A DNA stretch of 64,000 nucleotides from Neisseriaceae bacterium CLB008 (GTDB lineage Bacteria; Pseudomonadota; Gammaproteobacteria; Burkholderiales; Neisseriaceae): contig CP166133.1 of NCBI GenBank assembly GCA_041228285.1, positions 1,302,001 to 1,366,000 on the forward strand, read 5' to 3'. Shown piece by piece: positions 53,157-61,640 of this stretch (position 1 is its first letter; every line of letters begins with the position of its first letter). The translations under genes and the position numbers were made by a program. The notes beneath the pieces were generated by a model, which ran no database searches, was not told the origin of the DNA, and saw only the letters and a list, made by a program, of their open reading frames with translations.

Positions 53157-53873
53157 ATGAATATTGTGATTGTTGGCGCGAGTAAAGGGTTAGGGCGAGC
53201 GTTTGTACAGGGCTTAGGTTCGGAGAATGATGAGATCTACGGCGTGGCACGCAAGCTGCCTTCGGCAGACTTTATGTCTAAGGCAGCCGCCGTACATTGG
53301 ATTTTGGCCGATATGAGCCAGCCGCAGCAGGCGGTAGTAGAAGTCGTGGCGCAGCTGCCTGAGGTGGTAGATGTACTGATTTACAATCTTGGCCTATGGG
53401 AAGCAAAAGCGTTTGCCGATGATTATGATTTTCAACAGGATGATGACTTGGAAATCATGACCATGGTGAACAGCAATGTGATGGCCACTATTCTATTGAT
53501 GAAGCACGTCATGCCCAAGCTGTTGGCGTCTCAGCGGCCTAGAATAATTTTGACGGGTTCTACGTCGGCACTGCGTCAAAGTGGGCGGCCAGAGGTGACC
53601 TTTGGCGCCACTAAAACGGCCTTAAATGGTTTAGCGGATGCCCTCAGAGAAGGCTATCGGGCGAATAAGCTGGCGGTAACCACGCTACAGCTAGGCTATT
53701 TAAATACTGATGATGATCTGTCTGTGCCTGTGGTAGAGGCGGCATTGGCCGGCGGTGGCGAAACCATTCCGGTGCACGATGTGGTGATGATGACCCAAAG
53801 CATCCTACAGTTGTCTGAAGCCTCGTTTGTGCGTGAGCTGTGTTTGCCTGCTATATTGGATGAGCGGTTTTAG
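53157..53873 (+). CDS. SDR-family protein with Phe in place of the catalytic Tyr
   Basis: 238 residues. The nucleotide-binding IVGASKGLGRAFVQGLG and the Ser of ILTGSTSAL are kept, but the YxxxK position reads FGATK (Phe149), exactly 12 residues after the Ser. Without the Tyr, normal dehydrogenase chemistry is unlikely, so this may be a non-catalytic NAD(P)-binding protein. An AAAGGAAG site supports the start. Confidence 0.8.
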   Translation: MNIVIVGASKGLGRAFVQGLGSENDEIYGVARKLPSADFMSKAAAVHWILADMSQPQQAVVEVVAQLPEVVDVLIYNLGLWEAKAFADDYDFQQDDDLEIMTMVNSNVMATILLMKHVMPKLLASQRPRIILTGSTSALRQSGRPEVTFGATKTALNGLADALREGYRANKLAVTTLQLGYLNTDDDLSVPVVEAALAGGGETIPVHDVVMMTQSILQLSEASFVRELCLPAILDERF

Positions 53874-53877
53874 AACA

Positions 53878-53903
53878 AATCCCTAGCCTAGGCTAGGGAT
53901 TTC
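53878..53903. terminator. Bidirectional terminator, perfect palindrome
   Basis: A 26-base perfect palindrome (arm AAATCCCTAGCCT) between two convergent genes, with AT-rich flanks. Confidence 0.7.
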
Positions 53904-53904
53904 T

Positions 53905-54276
53905 TTAATTCATTTTGGTGATGATGTCGACGTCGACTTCCGTACCGCGTCGGTCCTTATCTATTTCGCCATAAAGTTCGACGATGTCGTTAGGTCCAAC
54001 CACCTGGCCGCGCCATTTGTCTTGGTCGATTTCAACCGTCATGATGCCGGTATTGTCTTGGAGTTGATATTTGTCTTTGCTCAGCTGTTTGGTCAGCTTA
54101 CCCTGGAGGCGTACTTTGCTGTCGTCGGGGAGGGTTAAAGCCTGTTTGATGGTGCTTAGGTTTACCGTTGTGCCTGGGCCGGTATAACCGCTGGCCGTGT
54201 TGTTGACGTAGCCGCCCTGAGCAAGCGAAAGGGTGCTGCAGCTCAGTAAGGCGATAGCAAGGTATTGTTTTAACAT
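53905..54276 (-). CDS. YgiW/YdeI-type OB-fold stress protein (BOF family)
   Basis: 123 residues: signal peptide MLKQYLAIALLSCSTLSLAQ, then a bacterial OB-fold with LPDDSKVRLQGKL, YQLQDNTGIMTVEID and VGPNDIVELYGEIDKD. E. coli YgiW/YdeI help survive oxidants and antimicrobials in the periplasm. AAGGAG site present. Confidence 0.87.
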   Translation of the reverse strand: MLKQYLAIALLSCSTLSLAQGGYVNNTASGYTGPGTTVNLSTIKQALTLPDDSKVRLQGKLTKQLSKDKYQLQDNTGIMTVEIDQDKWRGQVVGPNDIVELYGEIDKDRRGTEVDVDIITKMN

Positions 54277-54324
54277 GATGAACTCCTTAAAGAATCATGA
54301 ACGTAAACTCAATTTATCGCCCAT

Positions 54325-54366
54325 AAAAAATGAGCGACACCTATGATAAAAGTGTCGCTCATTTTA
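54325..54366 (-). terminator. Intrinsic terminator of the small lipoprotein gene
   Basis: AAAATGAGCGACAC / GTGTCGCTCATTTT around an 11-base loop, between the lipoprotein gene and the OB-fold gene. Confidence 0.9.
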
Positions 54367-54381
54367 AATAAAATGTACAGC

Positions 54382-54525
54382 TTAGCGAATCAAGTCTTCG
54401 CTGCTGGGCTGTACTTGTGGTGGTGGGGCATCGATTGCGGTTGCTTTTCTGGCCTCTTTCGCCTGATTCACACAAGCAGTGAGGGATAGGGTGACCAATA
54501 TGATGCTCAGCCATACTGTTTTCAT
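54382..54525 (-). CDS. Tiny lipoprotein of unknown function
   Basis: 47 residues from the ATG at 54525: AGGAGC site, signal peptide MKTVWLSIILVTLSLTAC with the lipobox LTAC and a short Pro-rich mature part. No family recognised. Confidence 0.65.
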   Translation of the reverse strand: MKTVWLSIILVTLSLTACVNQAKEARKATAIDAPPPQVQPSSEDLIR

Positions 54526-54772
54526 TTTTTTGCTCCTGGCGGCTATGGAATGTGTCTTTGGTATAAATGTTTTATATAATCCTATTGTACTGCCCGCAGG
54601 CGTGAATGACAAAATATATTATTGAGTATCAGAATACGCTTTGCTTTAGGGTTGGCGTCAGTCCAGCGCATTTTATGGTTTGAACACGAATTATTTTAAT
54701 CATAAATGTGAACATGAGGTCAATTTGGGTGTAGTCTAGAGTGGTTCACTTAATGCTAAGAATAGGAGATTC

Positions 54773-55063
54773 ATGATGCAGATAAATCAACAAGACGATG
54801 GTAAGCATGGTGTGTTTCAGCTATTAGACAAGGGCATCATCGCAGGTGAGATGTCTTATACTTGGGCCGGCGAAGGCATGTTGATCATCGACTCTACGCA
54901 GGTTAGTGATGATTATCGTGGCCAAAGTGTTGGGCGTACCTTGTTAACTGCACTGGTTGATTTTGTACGGGCTAAGGCCGTTAAGGTGATACCTTTATGC
55001 CCTTATGCGAAAGCAGCGTTTGATAAGGACGCCAGTATTCGAGACGTTTTACGAGATCAATAG
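54773..55063 (+). CDS. Small GNAT-like acetyltransferase (YjdJ type)
   Basis: 96 residues, the minimal GNAT fold: GEMSYTW, MLIIDSTQVSDDYRGQSVGRTLLTALVDFVR (acetyl-CoA loop) and VIPLCPYAKAAFDKD. This type is widespread and its substrate is unknown. AGGAG site; ATG doublet leaves start uncertain by one codon. Confidence 0.87.
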   Translation: MMQINQQDDGKHGVFQLLDKGIIAGEMSYTWAGEGMLIIDSTQVSDDYRGQSVGRTLLTALVDFVRAKAVKVIPLCPYAKAAFDKDASIRDVLRDQ

Positions 55064-55125
55064 ATTTTATTAACCCCAGTTAATTGATATTAAATGACAT
55101 TTTTTATTTATTTATGAAATTGGGG

Positions 55126-55154
55126 TTGATTTTAGCTAATAGGCATATTAAGAT
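55126..55154 (+). promoter_or_regulatory. Promoter of small RNA 1
   Basis: TTGATT (55126-55131), 17 bases, TAAGAT (55149-55154). Start predicted at about 55161. Confidence 0.55.
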
Positions 55155-55160
55155 TAATTT

Positions 55161-55233
55161 GGGTTGAGTTCTAAAGTATGACTCAGAGAGAGCCCACTTG
55201 CCCCAACGTGTCTCGCTGCGTTGGGGCATTTTA
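55161..55233 (+). ncRNA. Predicted small RNA 1 of a tandem pair
   Basis: About 73 bases: 5' GGGTTGAGT begins a hairpin closed by ACTCAGAGAGAGCCC, followed by a terminator TGCCCCAACG / CGTTGGGGCA with loop TGTCTCGCTG and TTTT. The GAGAGA bulge and outer GGGTT/AGCCC pairing recur in RNA 2. No reading frame is apparent. Confidence 0.6.
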
Positions 55234-55255
55234 TTAAGCGTACATAAATAGAATA

Positions 55256-55283
55256 TTTATACTATATATTATAGGGGTATAAT
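55256..55283 (+). promoter_or_regulatory. Promoter of small RNA 2
   Basis: TTTATA (55256-55261), 16 bases and a perfect TATAAT (55278-55283). Start predicted at about 55290. Confidence 0.6.
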
Positions 55284-55289
55284 AGCCTC

Positions 55290-55355
55290 GGGTTGGGCTT
55301 CGGCCCCGAGAGAGAACCCGCAGCCCTAGGACTCACACACTCCTAGGGCTTTTTT
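55290..55355 (+). ncRNA. Predicted small RNA 2 of a tandem pair
   Basis: About 66 bases: GGGTTGGGC start, GGGTT pairing with AACCC around an inner hairpin, GAGAGA bulge, then terminator AGCCCTAGGA / TCCTAGGGCT with loop CTCACACAC and T-run. The terminator overlaps the last codons of the GNAT gene on the other strand. Confidence 0.65.
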
Positions 55356-55832
55356 CATGTCTGTGATGGCTTTAGTCATGCGGTAATTGATCAAGGTTTG
55401 CCCTCTAAACACGACGGATTGCGCACAGATCACGACAAACCCTTGGCGCTCAAAGAAAGGCCGTGCCGTGATGCTGGCTTCGGTCTCGATCTGAACCATG
55501 CCTTGTGCCCGTGCAAACGTTTCTAAAGCCGTATAGAGCCGAGTCGCTACACCGCTGCGCTGATGTGCCGGATGGACGAACAACATGTCTAAATAGCCCG
55601 TCGCGGTTAAGTCAATAAAGCCAATCACCTCATCCTCACACAAAGTGACCCAAGCAGGGCGGCTAAGCCGCTTTTGCGCCCAGGCCTCAGGATCGGGTAC
55701 TTGGGCCCAAGCGTGAACTTGGGCGGGCGTATAGTCTTGAGCAGCGACTTCAGTGATGGCGCGTAAAAATACTTCAATTGTGCCGCGCGCATGCTGCGCT
55801 TTGTAGGGGCTGATGGTGATGGCTGAAGGCAT
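55326..55832 (-). CDS. GNAT-family N-acetyltransferase
   Basis: 168 residues. Core LDMLFVHPAHQRSGVATRLYTALETFARAQG (acetyl-CoA binding, about residues 79-110) and ERQGFVV are typical of the YafP-like branch. Substrate unknown. Its 3' end lies inside the terminator of small RNA 2 on the opposite strand. Confidence 0.87.
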   Translation of the reverse strand: MPSAITISPYKAQHARGTIEVFLRAITEVAAQDYTPAQVHAWAQVPDPEAWAQKRLSRPAWVTLCEDEVIGFIDLTATGYLDMLFVHPAHQRSGVATRLYTALETFARAQGMVQIETEASITARPFFERQGFVVICAQSVVFRGQTLINYRMTKAITDMKKALGVCES

Positions 55833-55978
55833 TGAATACTTTCTTTAAGTTCGATGACTGATTTTATCATGCACAGATTTTGATCACTTAGTCACGATAT
55901 TAAGCCTGTTAAATAGCTAGTGATATTAAGCTTTGGCTCTAGGCAAGCCAGATACGAATTACATTTAAAAGATTATTG

Positions 55979-56005
55979 GCTTAACTATTTGGAATATAGT
56001 TAAGC
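55979..56005. repeat. Perfect 10-bp inverted repeat upstream of the nuclease gene
   Basis: GCTTAACTAT (55979-55988), 7-base spacer, ATAGTTAAGC (55996-56005). Ends 45 bases before the start codon. No T-run, so an operator is more likely than a terminator. Confidence 0.6.
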
Positions 56006-56050
56006 TTGTTATGAGTATGCCCTCTTGATTGGGTTAAATATGGAGTAGCA

Positions 56051-56926
56051 GTGGATAAATTGGATTACGTCGTACGGCAATTAGCCCGTACAAAATCAAA
56101 GAAATATGAGCAGTATGTAGTGACTGGCATTGTTCATAAACTCAATCGGCAAGACGTCAAATTTGTGACGCAGCAATATGTCTCTCGTGATAATGGAGCT
56201 CGAAGGGCACTGACGGATTTATATTTTCCAGCTGTTGGCGTGCACATTGAGGTGGATGAACCTTTTCATGGTAAACAAGTAGAGCAAGACGAGCTTAGAA
56301 CCTCTGATATTGTAAATGCAACCAATCACGAGATATTGAGGATCAAGATTGAAGATGCAACTTTAAAAAGCCTAGATCAACAGATAGATGAATGTGTGAC
56401 GTTCATCAACCAAAAACTTAATGCTATACCCGATTTAAAACCTTGGTGCCCAAAGGATGACTATGCGATTGAGCCACATATTGAAAGAGGCTATATGGAT
56501 GCTCATGATAATATTGCCTTTAGACGTATAGCCGATGCTTGTAATTGTTTTGGATATAATTATCAAAGCTATCAACAAGGGGGAGCGAATCATCCGCATT
56601 TTGATAATGTGCTTTTATGGTTTCCTAAGTTATTTGAAAATAAGGGCTGGTCTAATACGATCTCAACCGATGAAACAGTTATTACTGAGTATGCACTTGT
56701 TGAAAGTGAGCGCCAGCTTCACTTTGATAAGCACATCAACGACAAGAGAAACCAAAGGCTTGTTTTTGCCAAGGCTAAAGATAGTCTAGGCATGGTTTTA
56801 TATCGGTTCAAGGGTTTGTATGAGCTTGATGTTATACAGAGTAAAGCTAAAAATATGCTGGTTTGGAGAAGGATCATGACTAGAGTGCCTACTTATCCCG
56901 CTGATTTGGGTAAGTTGGCTCGGTAG
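56051..56926 (+). CDS. PvuRts1I/AbaSI-type modification-dependent restriction endonuclease
   Basis: 291 residues from a GTG with GGAG upstream; PvuRts1I is of similar length. The N-terminal Vsr-like nuclease domain has QYVVTGIVHKL, VTQQYVSRD and the metal site LTDLYFPAVGVHIEVDEPFHG (Asp56, Glu67, Asp69, Glu70). The C-terminal part (about 140-291; IERGYMDAHDN, CFGYNYQSYQQGG, VLLWFPKLF) resembles the SRA-like domain that reads 5-hydroxymethylcytosine or its glucosylated form. It needs no partner methylase, and none is present. AT-rich against its neighbours, so probably acquired. It would guard against phages with modified cytosine. Confidence 0.8.
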   Translation: MDKLDYVVRQLARTKSKKYEQYVVTGIVHKLNRQDVKFVTQQYVSRDNGARRALTDLYFPAVGVHIEVDEPFHGKQVEQDELRTSDIVNATNHEILRIKIEDATLKSLDQQIDECVTFINQKLNAIPDLKPWCPKDDYAIEPHIERGYMDAHDNIAFRRIADACNCFGYNYQSYQQGGANHPHFDNVLLWFPKLFENKGWSNTISTDETVITEYALVESERQLHFDKHINDKRNQRLVFAKAKDSLGMVLYRFKGLYELDVIQSKAKNMLVWRRIMTRVPTYPADLGKLAR

Positions 56927-56955
56927 CCAAGAATATAAGAAATGAGTTTTTGTAG

Positions 56956-56983
56956 AAAAAGCCCTGAATAATCAGGGCTTTTT
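56956..56983. terminator. Bidirectional terminator between nuclease gene and guaA
   Basis: AAAAAGCCCTGA / TCAGGGCTTTTT around ATAA. Confidence 0.93.
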
Positions 56984-57026
56984 ATGGTTTTTAAGGCTTC
57001 AAGAAAGCTTTAGAAAAGCTAACTTT

Positions 57027-58589
57027 TTATTCCCATTCGATCGTTGCTGGGGGTTTGCCAGAAACGTCGTACACTACCCGGTTAATGCCGCGCACTTCGT
57101 TGATGATGCGGTTCGATACTTTGCCCAATAGATCGTACGGTAGGTGGGCCCAGTGAGCGGTCATGAAGTCGTTGGTGATCACGGCACGCAGCGCCACAAC
57201 GTATTCGTAGGTACGGCCATCGCCCATCACGCCAACTGATTTAACTGGCAAGAATACGGCAAAGGCTTGGCTGGTCTTGTCGTACCAGTTTTTACCGTCT
57301 TCATCGGTGAAGTTACGTAACTCTTGAATGAAGATGTCGTCGGCACGACGCAATAGGTCGGCGTATTCGGCTTTTACTTCACCTAAGATACGCACGCCTA
57401 GGCCTGGGCCTGGGAAGGGGTGGCGGTAAACCATTTCTTTCGGTAGGCCTAGGGCCACGCCTAACTCACGTACTTCGTCTTTGAAGAGGTCGCGTAGGGG
57501 CTCTAAAAGTTTTAAGTTTAAGGTATCAGGTAGGCCGCCTACGTTGTGGTGGCTCTTAATGGCTTGAGCTTTGTTTTTCTTACCGCCAGCAGATTCGATC
57601 ACGTCTGGGTAGATGGTGCCTTGAGCCAACCATTTGGCGTTGCTGAGCTTGCCAGATTCTGTTTGGAAGACTTCAACGAACTCAGCGCCAATGATTTTGC
57701 GCTTTTGTTCTGGGTCGGTCACGCCCGCTAGCTTGCCTAAGAAGACGTCGGCGGCATTGGCGTGAATGATTTTGACGCCCATATTGCGCGCAAACATGTC
57801 CATCACCATTTTGCCTTCATTTAAGCGTAACAGGCCGTGGTCAACGAAGACGCAGGTTAGTTGATCGCCAATGGCGCGGTGGATCAAGGCGGCAGCCACA
57901 GAGCTATCAACGCCGCCAGATAAGCCTAGAATCACTTCTTCGTCGCCAACTTGTTCTTTAATTTTGGCTACAGCATCTTCGATGTAGTTAGGCATGGTCC
58001 AGCTAGGCACAGCGGCACAAATGTCTAAAACAAAGCGATTAATTAAGGCGCTGCCTTGTTTAGTATGGGTCACTTCTGGATGGAACTGTACGCCATAGAA
58101 GTGTTTTTCTGGCTGGGCCATGATGGCCACTGGGCAGCTAGGTGTATGGCCAACAACGGTGAAGTCAGCAGGTGCTTGCGTCACTTTGTCGCCATGGCTC
58201 ATCCAAACGTCTAAAGCTTGCTCATTGGTATAATCGCTTAGGCCTTGGCTTAACGCATTGTCTGTTAGGGCCACTTTAGCGTAGCCAAATTCGCGCTGAT
58301 CACCAGCACCAACTTGGCCACCTAGCGTGTGGGCCATCCACTGCATGCCGTAGCAAATGCCCAAAACGGGAATGCCTAAGTCAAATAGGCCTGCGTCGGC
58401 ATGGTAGTCAGATTCGTAAACAGAGTTGTAGCTGCCAGAAAGAATAATGCCTTTAGGGTTAAAAGCTTTGATTTCTTCGAGGCTAATGTCGAAAGGATGG
58501 AGTTCGCAATAAACGTGTGCTTCACGAACGCGTCGGGCAATCAATTGAGCCACTTGAGAGCCAAAATCTAAAATCAGAATTTTATCCAT
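57027..58589 (-). CDS. guaA: GMP synthase (glutamine-hydrolysing)
   Basis: 520 residues. Glutaminase domain with the Cys nucleophile in GICYGMQW and His/Glu in [10 protein letters not shown]-loop [13 protein letters not shown]-terminal dimerisation domain ending in KPPATIEWE. Converts XMP to GMP. Nine bases after the small membrane-protein gene on the same strand. Confidence 0.97.
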   Translation of the reverse strand: MDKILILDFGSQVAQLIARRVREAHVYCELHPFDISLEEIKAFNPKGIILSGSYNSVYESDYHADAGLFDLGIPVLGICYGMQWMAHTLGGQVGAGDQREFGYAKVALTDNALSQGLSDYTNEQALDVWMSHGDKVTQAPADFTVVGHTPSCPVAIMAQPEKHFYGVQFHPEVTHTKQGSALINRFVLDICAAVPSWTMPNYIEDAVAKIKEQVGDEEVILGLSGGVDSSVAAALIHRAIGDQLTCVFVDHGLLRLNEGKMVMDMFARNMGVKIIHANAADVFLGKLAGVTDPEQKRKIIGAEFVEVFQTESGKLSNAKWLAQGTIYPDVIESAGGKKNKAQAIKSHHNVGGLPDTLNLKLLEPLRDLFKDEVRELGVALGLPKEMVYRHPFPGPGLGVRILGEVKAEYADLLRRADDIFIQELRNFTDEDGKNWYDKTSQAFAVFLPVKSVGVMGDGRTYEYVVALRAVITNDFMTAHWAHLPYDLLGKVSNRIINEVRGINRVVYDVSGKPPATIEWE

Positions 58590-58597
58590 ATTTGGGG

Positions 58598-58975
58598 TTA
58601 CATATTTTCGTTAGGGTTAGAAGAGGGACGAGGGTTTTGTGATTTATAAGCAGGTGGTTTTTTGTAGGGAATGTATTCGCTGCGCGCGATCAACATCAGC
58701 AGCCCTAAAATAACGAGGCCTAATGCCAAAATGGGCGAGTAGGCCAAGTATTCACTTTTAATTAAATAAACGGCTAAGCCGCAATACATCAGAAAAGGGC
58801 CCCAAACCACGGTTTGCTTATTGAAACCGTCTACAATCATCACCACCAAACCGGCAATCGCTAAAAATAAAGCGATGATCGAGCTGGTGGCGGGTAGGAT
58901 GTCGGTGGTTTTTAAAAACCAAAGCGTGCCTAAGACGATTAAAACCAAAGGCAATGCAAGCGTGGGCGTTTTCAT
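58598..58975 (-). CDS. Small four-helix membrane protein
   Basis: 125 residues with four membrane segments ([62 protein letters not shown]) and a Pro/Asn-rich tail. The pattern resembles LiaF/DUF5668-like membrane domains; function unknown. Only 4 bases after smpB and 8 before guaA, hence likely one operon. Confidence 0.65.
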   Translation of the reverse strand: MKTPTLALPLVLIVLGTLWFLKTTDILPATSSIIALFLAIAGLVVMIVDGFNKQTVVWGPFLMYCGLAVYLIKSEYLAYSPILALGLVILGLLMLIARSEYIPYKKPPAYKSQNPRPSSNPNENM

Positions 58976-58979
58976 GGAG

Positions 58980-59432
58980 TTAACCTCGTTGGTTGTCTTT
59001 CATTAAACGTTGCTTCTCACGCTGCCAGTCTTTCTCTTTTAAAGACTCACGCTTGTCGTGAAGTTTTTTACCTTTGGCCAAACCAATGTCGACCTTGATG
59101 CGGCCTCGGGTAAAGTGCATATTGAGTGGCACAATGGTGTAACCGCTGCGCTCTACTTTACCAATCAGCTTGTCGATCTCAGACTGCTTTAACAGCAGTT
59201 TGCGTGGTCGCACTGGATCGGGCTTAACGTGGGTAGAAGCCGTAGCTAAGGCCGTAATGTGGCAGCCAACCAAGTAAAAGGCGCCTTTTTTCTCTTGAAT
59301 ATAGCTTTCTTTAAGCTGTACGCGGCCATCGCGAATGGCTTTGACTTCCCATCCTTCTAAGACCAAGCCCGCTTCAAGTTGCTCTTCAATGAAGAAATCA
59401 TGAAAAGCTTTCCTGTTGTTTGCAATACTCAT
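58980..59432 (-). CDS. smpB: SsrA-binding protein SmpB
   Basis: 150 residues from the ATG at 59432 (AAGGAG in front). Core [22 protein letters not shown]-type start, [18 protein letters not shown] and the basic C-terminal tail are diagnostic. It brings tmRNA to stalled ribosomes. ssrA is not in this window. Confidence 0.96.
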   Translation of the reverse strand: MSIANNRKAFHDFFIEEQLEAGLVLEGWEVKAIRDGRVQLKESYIQEKKGAFYLVGCHITALATASTHVKPDPVRPRKLLLKQSEIDKLIGKVERSGYTIVPLNMHFTRGRIKVDIGLAKGKKLHDKRESLKEKDWQREKQRLMKDNQRG

Positions 59433-59548
59433 TAAAAACTCCTTACGCTTATTAACCCATATTTTACCAGAATGAGGCAAAAACGGTAAAAAATCACCAG
59501 TGGGCAAAAGCGTGGCATAATATGGGATATTTTTTTTGGTTTGGCATC

Positions 59549-59977
59549 ATGAAAGTAGAGAAAAACGTTTTAGTGGCGCATACGGCTGAGCAAATGTTTC
59601 AACTGGTCGACACCATTAAGGACTACCCCAAATTTTTGCCATGGTGTAGCCAAGCGATAGAAATTGAACGCACCGATAATGAAGTGGAAGCCTCGTTGCA
59701 CATGGATTATATGCGTATTCGCCAGCAGTTCACCACCCGTAACCATAATGTGTTAAATCAGCACATACACATGAAGCTGGTAGACGGGCCTTTTCGTTAT
59801 TTGGAGGGGCAGTGGCACTTTACGCCTTTAGGTGATTTTGGCTGTAAAATTGAATTCACGCTGGATTATGAGTTTGCCAATCCTTTTTTATCCAAATTAA
59901 TAGGGCCAGTTTTCAGTAAGATTTCGGGCACCTTAGTAGACGCCTTTATTAAAGAAGCAGATCGACGTTATGATTAG
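59549..59977 (+). CDS. ratA: RatA/COQ10-type START-domain protein
   Basis: 142 residues from the ATG at 59549; an ATG nine codons upstream is less likely. VLVAHTAEQMFQLVDTIKDYPKFLPWCS and FTLDYEFANPFLSKLIGPVF identify the family. E. coli RatA was reported to block 70S assembly, while relatives bind ubiquinone precursors. Next to rnfH as in most proteobacteria. Confidence 0.9.
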   Translation: MKVEKNVLVAHTAEQMFQLVDTIKDYPKFLPWCSQAIEIERTDNEVEASLHMDYMRIRQQFTTRNHNVLNQHIHMKLVDGPFRYLEGQWHFTPLGDFGCKIEFTLDYEFANPFLSKLIGPVFSKISGTLVDAFIKEADRRYD

Positions 59978-60284
59978 GACTAAATTAATCAATATTGAAG
60001 TGGCGTATGCCACAGAAACTGAGCAGGTGATTGAATCGTTGCGCGTGCCTGATGATACTAAGCTGTCACAGGTGATCGCCTATTCACATCTGCCAGAGCG
60101 ATTCTCAGAACTCAAACAATGGCCCTTAGATTTAGGCGTGTGCGGTAAGGTCATGCCTTTAGAAACGGTGTTAAAGCCGAATGATCGCGTTGAAATCTAT
60201 CGCCCCTTGACGCTGGATCCAAAAGAACGTCGCCGCCAATTAGCCGCGGCAAAGCTAAATGATGAATCATCAGGGACCGATTAA
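59970..60284 (+). CDS. rnfH: RnfH family protein (RatB)
   Basis: 104 residues of a ubiquitin-like fold: INIEVAYATETEQVIESLRVP and CGKVMPLETVLKPNDRVEIYRPLTLDPKERRRQ. Overlaps ratA by eight bases. Its function, despite the rnf name, is unknown. Confidence 0.92.
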   Translation: MIRTKLINIEVAYATETEQVIESLRVPDDTKLSQVIAYSHLPERFSELKQWPLDLGVCGKVMPLETVLKPNDRVEIYRPLTLDPKERRRQLAAAKLNDESSGTD

Positions 60285-60290
60285 ATAGAT

Positions 60291-60872
60291 ATGTCACAAA
60301 TTAAACTCATAGTAGGCCTAGGAAACCCAGGACCAGAATACGCACAAACGCGACATAACGCTGGTTTTTGGCTAGTTGATGAGCTTGCTTATCAATGGCA
60401 GGCGCGTTTTAAAGAAGAGAAGAAGTTTTTTGGGGAGGCGGCACGGGCTAGTCTGCCAACGGGCGATGTATGGCTGTTAAAGCCTAATACATTCATGAAT
60501 CGTTCGGGGCAATCCGTTTTGGCCCTAGCCAGTTTTTATAAGATTCTGCCTCAGGAAATCCTGGTGGTGCACGACGAGTTAGACTTGTTGCCAGGCATTG
60601 CCAAGTTTAAAAAAGGCGGCGGACATGGTGGCCATAATGGCTTGAAAGACATTCAGGCTAAGCTTTCGTCTCCAGATTTTTGGCGCCTGCGTTTAGGCAT
60701 TGGCCATCCAGGAGATAAGAACCTCGTGGCGAATTTTGTATTGAAGAAGCCGTTGACCGCTGAACAAACCCTAATTGACGACGCCATCTGGGCGGCTAAG
60801 TCCGTATTTAATGAAGTGTTAGCCGATCAGTTTGAAGAGGCCATGCGCATACTGCACAGCCATAAACCTTAA
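60291..60872 (+). CDS. pth: Peptidyl-tRNA hydrolase
   Basis: 193 residues. [23 protein letters not shown] with the catalytic His, [23 protein letters not shown] and [13 protein letters not shown] are all present. It frees tRNA from dropped-off peptides. The terminator behind it is broken mid-stem by prophage sequence. Confidence 0.97.
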   Translation: MSQIKLIVGLGNPGPEYAQTRHNAGFWLVDELAYQWQARFKEEKKFFGEAARASLPTGDVWLLKPNTFMNRSGQSVLALASFYKILPQEILVVHDELDLLPGIAKFKKGGGHGGHNGLKDIQAKLSSPDFWRLRLGIGHPGDKNLVANFVLKKPLTAEQTLIDDAIWAAKSVFNEVLADQFEEAMRILHSHKP

Positions 60873-60886
60873 GCTCACTGGATCAT

Positions 60887-60910
60887 AAAAAAGCCCTGAT
60901 GTTGCATCAG
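60887..60910 (+). other. Truncated pth terminator; candidate attL
   Basis: AAAAAAGCCCTGATG-TTG-CATCAG is the left arm, loop and first six bases of the right arm of a terminator, but the expected GGCTTTTTT is replaced by AGTTGTATTT. This is what an integration crossover would leave; the integrase remnant follows. Confidence 0.4.
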
Positions 60911-60997
60911 AGTTGTATTTGCAAGTAATCTTGATTTACTCTTTTATATCAATTGTTAATGCTAATTTACTTATATTGTTTTTCCGCAAATAACACA

Positions 60998-61372
60998 TCA
61001 TTTCCGCAATTCATCTAACGGCAGTAGTATTTTGTCTTTGCGAATGTACCGCTTGGTCATTGATTGTGACGTATGGCCAAGCTGTCTTTGTGCTGCCTCT
61101 GGATCATCAGACTGCAAGAAAGTGTCGGTTCCTGATTTAGCCCGTAAGTCCCTAAACTGGCAAGTTGATAGCTCTTCTTTTAGGTCAGGATTTTTCGCAA
61201 TGGCAATTAACTTCAATTTCGCAAACCTATCCCTCATCGCTTCGACTCGGAGCGATTTCCCAGTCGAGGTACAAAATAGATAAGTGCTACTTGTTTTTGA
61301 TCGACGATCTAGAATCTCTTTAAGCTTCCCCGCGACAGCAAAACGAAGTTTAACTTTCGTCTTGTTTTGAGT
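60998..61372 (-). pseudogene. Phage integrase remnant, C-terminal half of a tyrosine recombinase
   Basis: About 124 residues with similarity, running up to 61372: TQNKTKVKLRFAVAGKL (lead into the catalytic region), QFRDLRAKSGTD (box II), and RQLGHTSQSMTKRYIR with the nucleophile Tyr. The N-terminal arm-binding and core-binding parts and the first catalytic Arg are missing; the reading frame is abruptly replaced by other sequence. It cannot be active. The orientation, 3' end toward pth, is that of an integrase beside its att site. Confidence 0.85.
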
Positions 61373-61373
61373 A

Positions 61374-61640
61374 ATGGATAAAAGGTGGCTGCACACGATT
61401 GATCAACAAGGGAAGTCTGGCTCGTACACGAACCCGCTTTTTTCGTCTGGGGTGGCGATATGGTCAGCAAGTATGGTAGCTAGAGGGAGTAATTATACGT
61501 ATTGGGCACCCTTGAGTGACGATTCGGTCGTTTCATTATCAGGGAATACCTTAACTTGGAAAGTAGAGCCTGTGTATGGGTGGAGCGCCACCATTCCCTT
61601 AGCTAACCAATACACCGTAATAAGGATATTTTTATCATGA
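61374..61640 (+). CDS. Fragment of a phage structural protein, 5' end lost
   Basis: An 88-codon frame with no ribosome site. It starts exactly at the junction with the integrase remnant, so the first residues are probably not original. Residues from about 14 on (SGSYTNPLFSSGVAIW ... LTWKVEPVYG) look like the C-terminus of a larger virion protein. No family recognised. Confidence 0.4.
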   Translation: MDKRWLHTIDQQGKSGSYTNPLFSSGVAIWSASMVARGSNYTYWAPLSDDSVVSLSGNTLTWKVEPVYGWSATIPLANQYTVIRIFLS

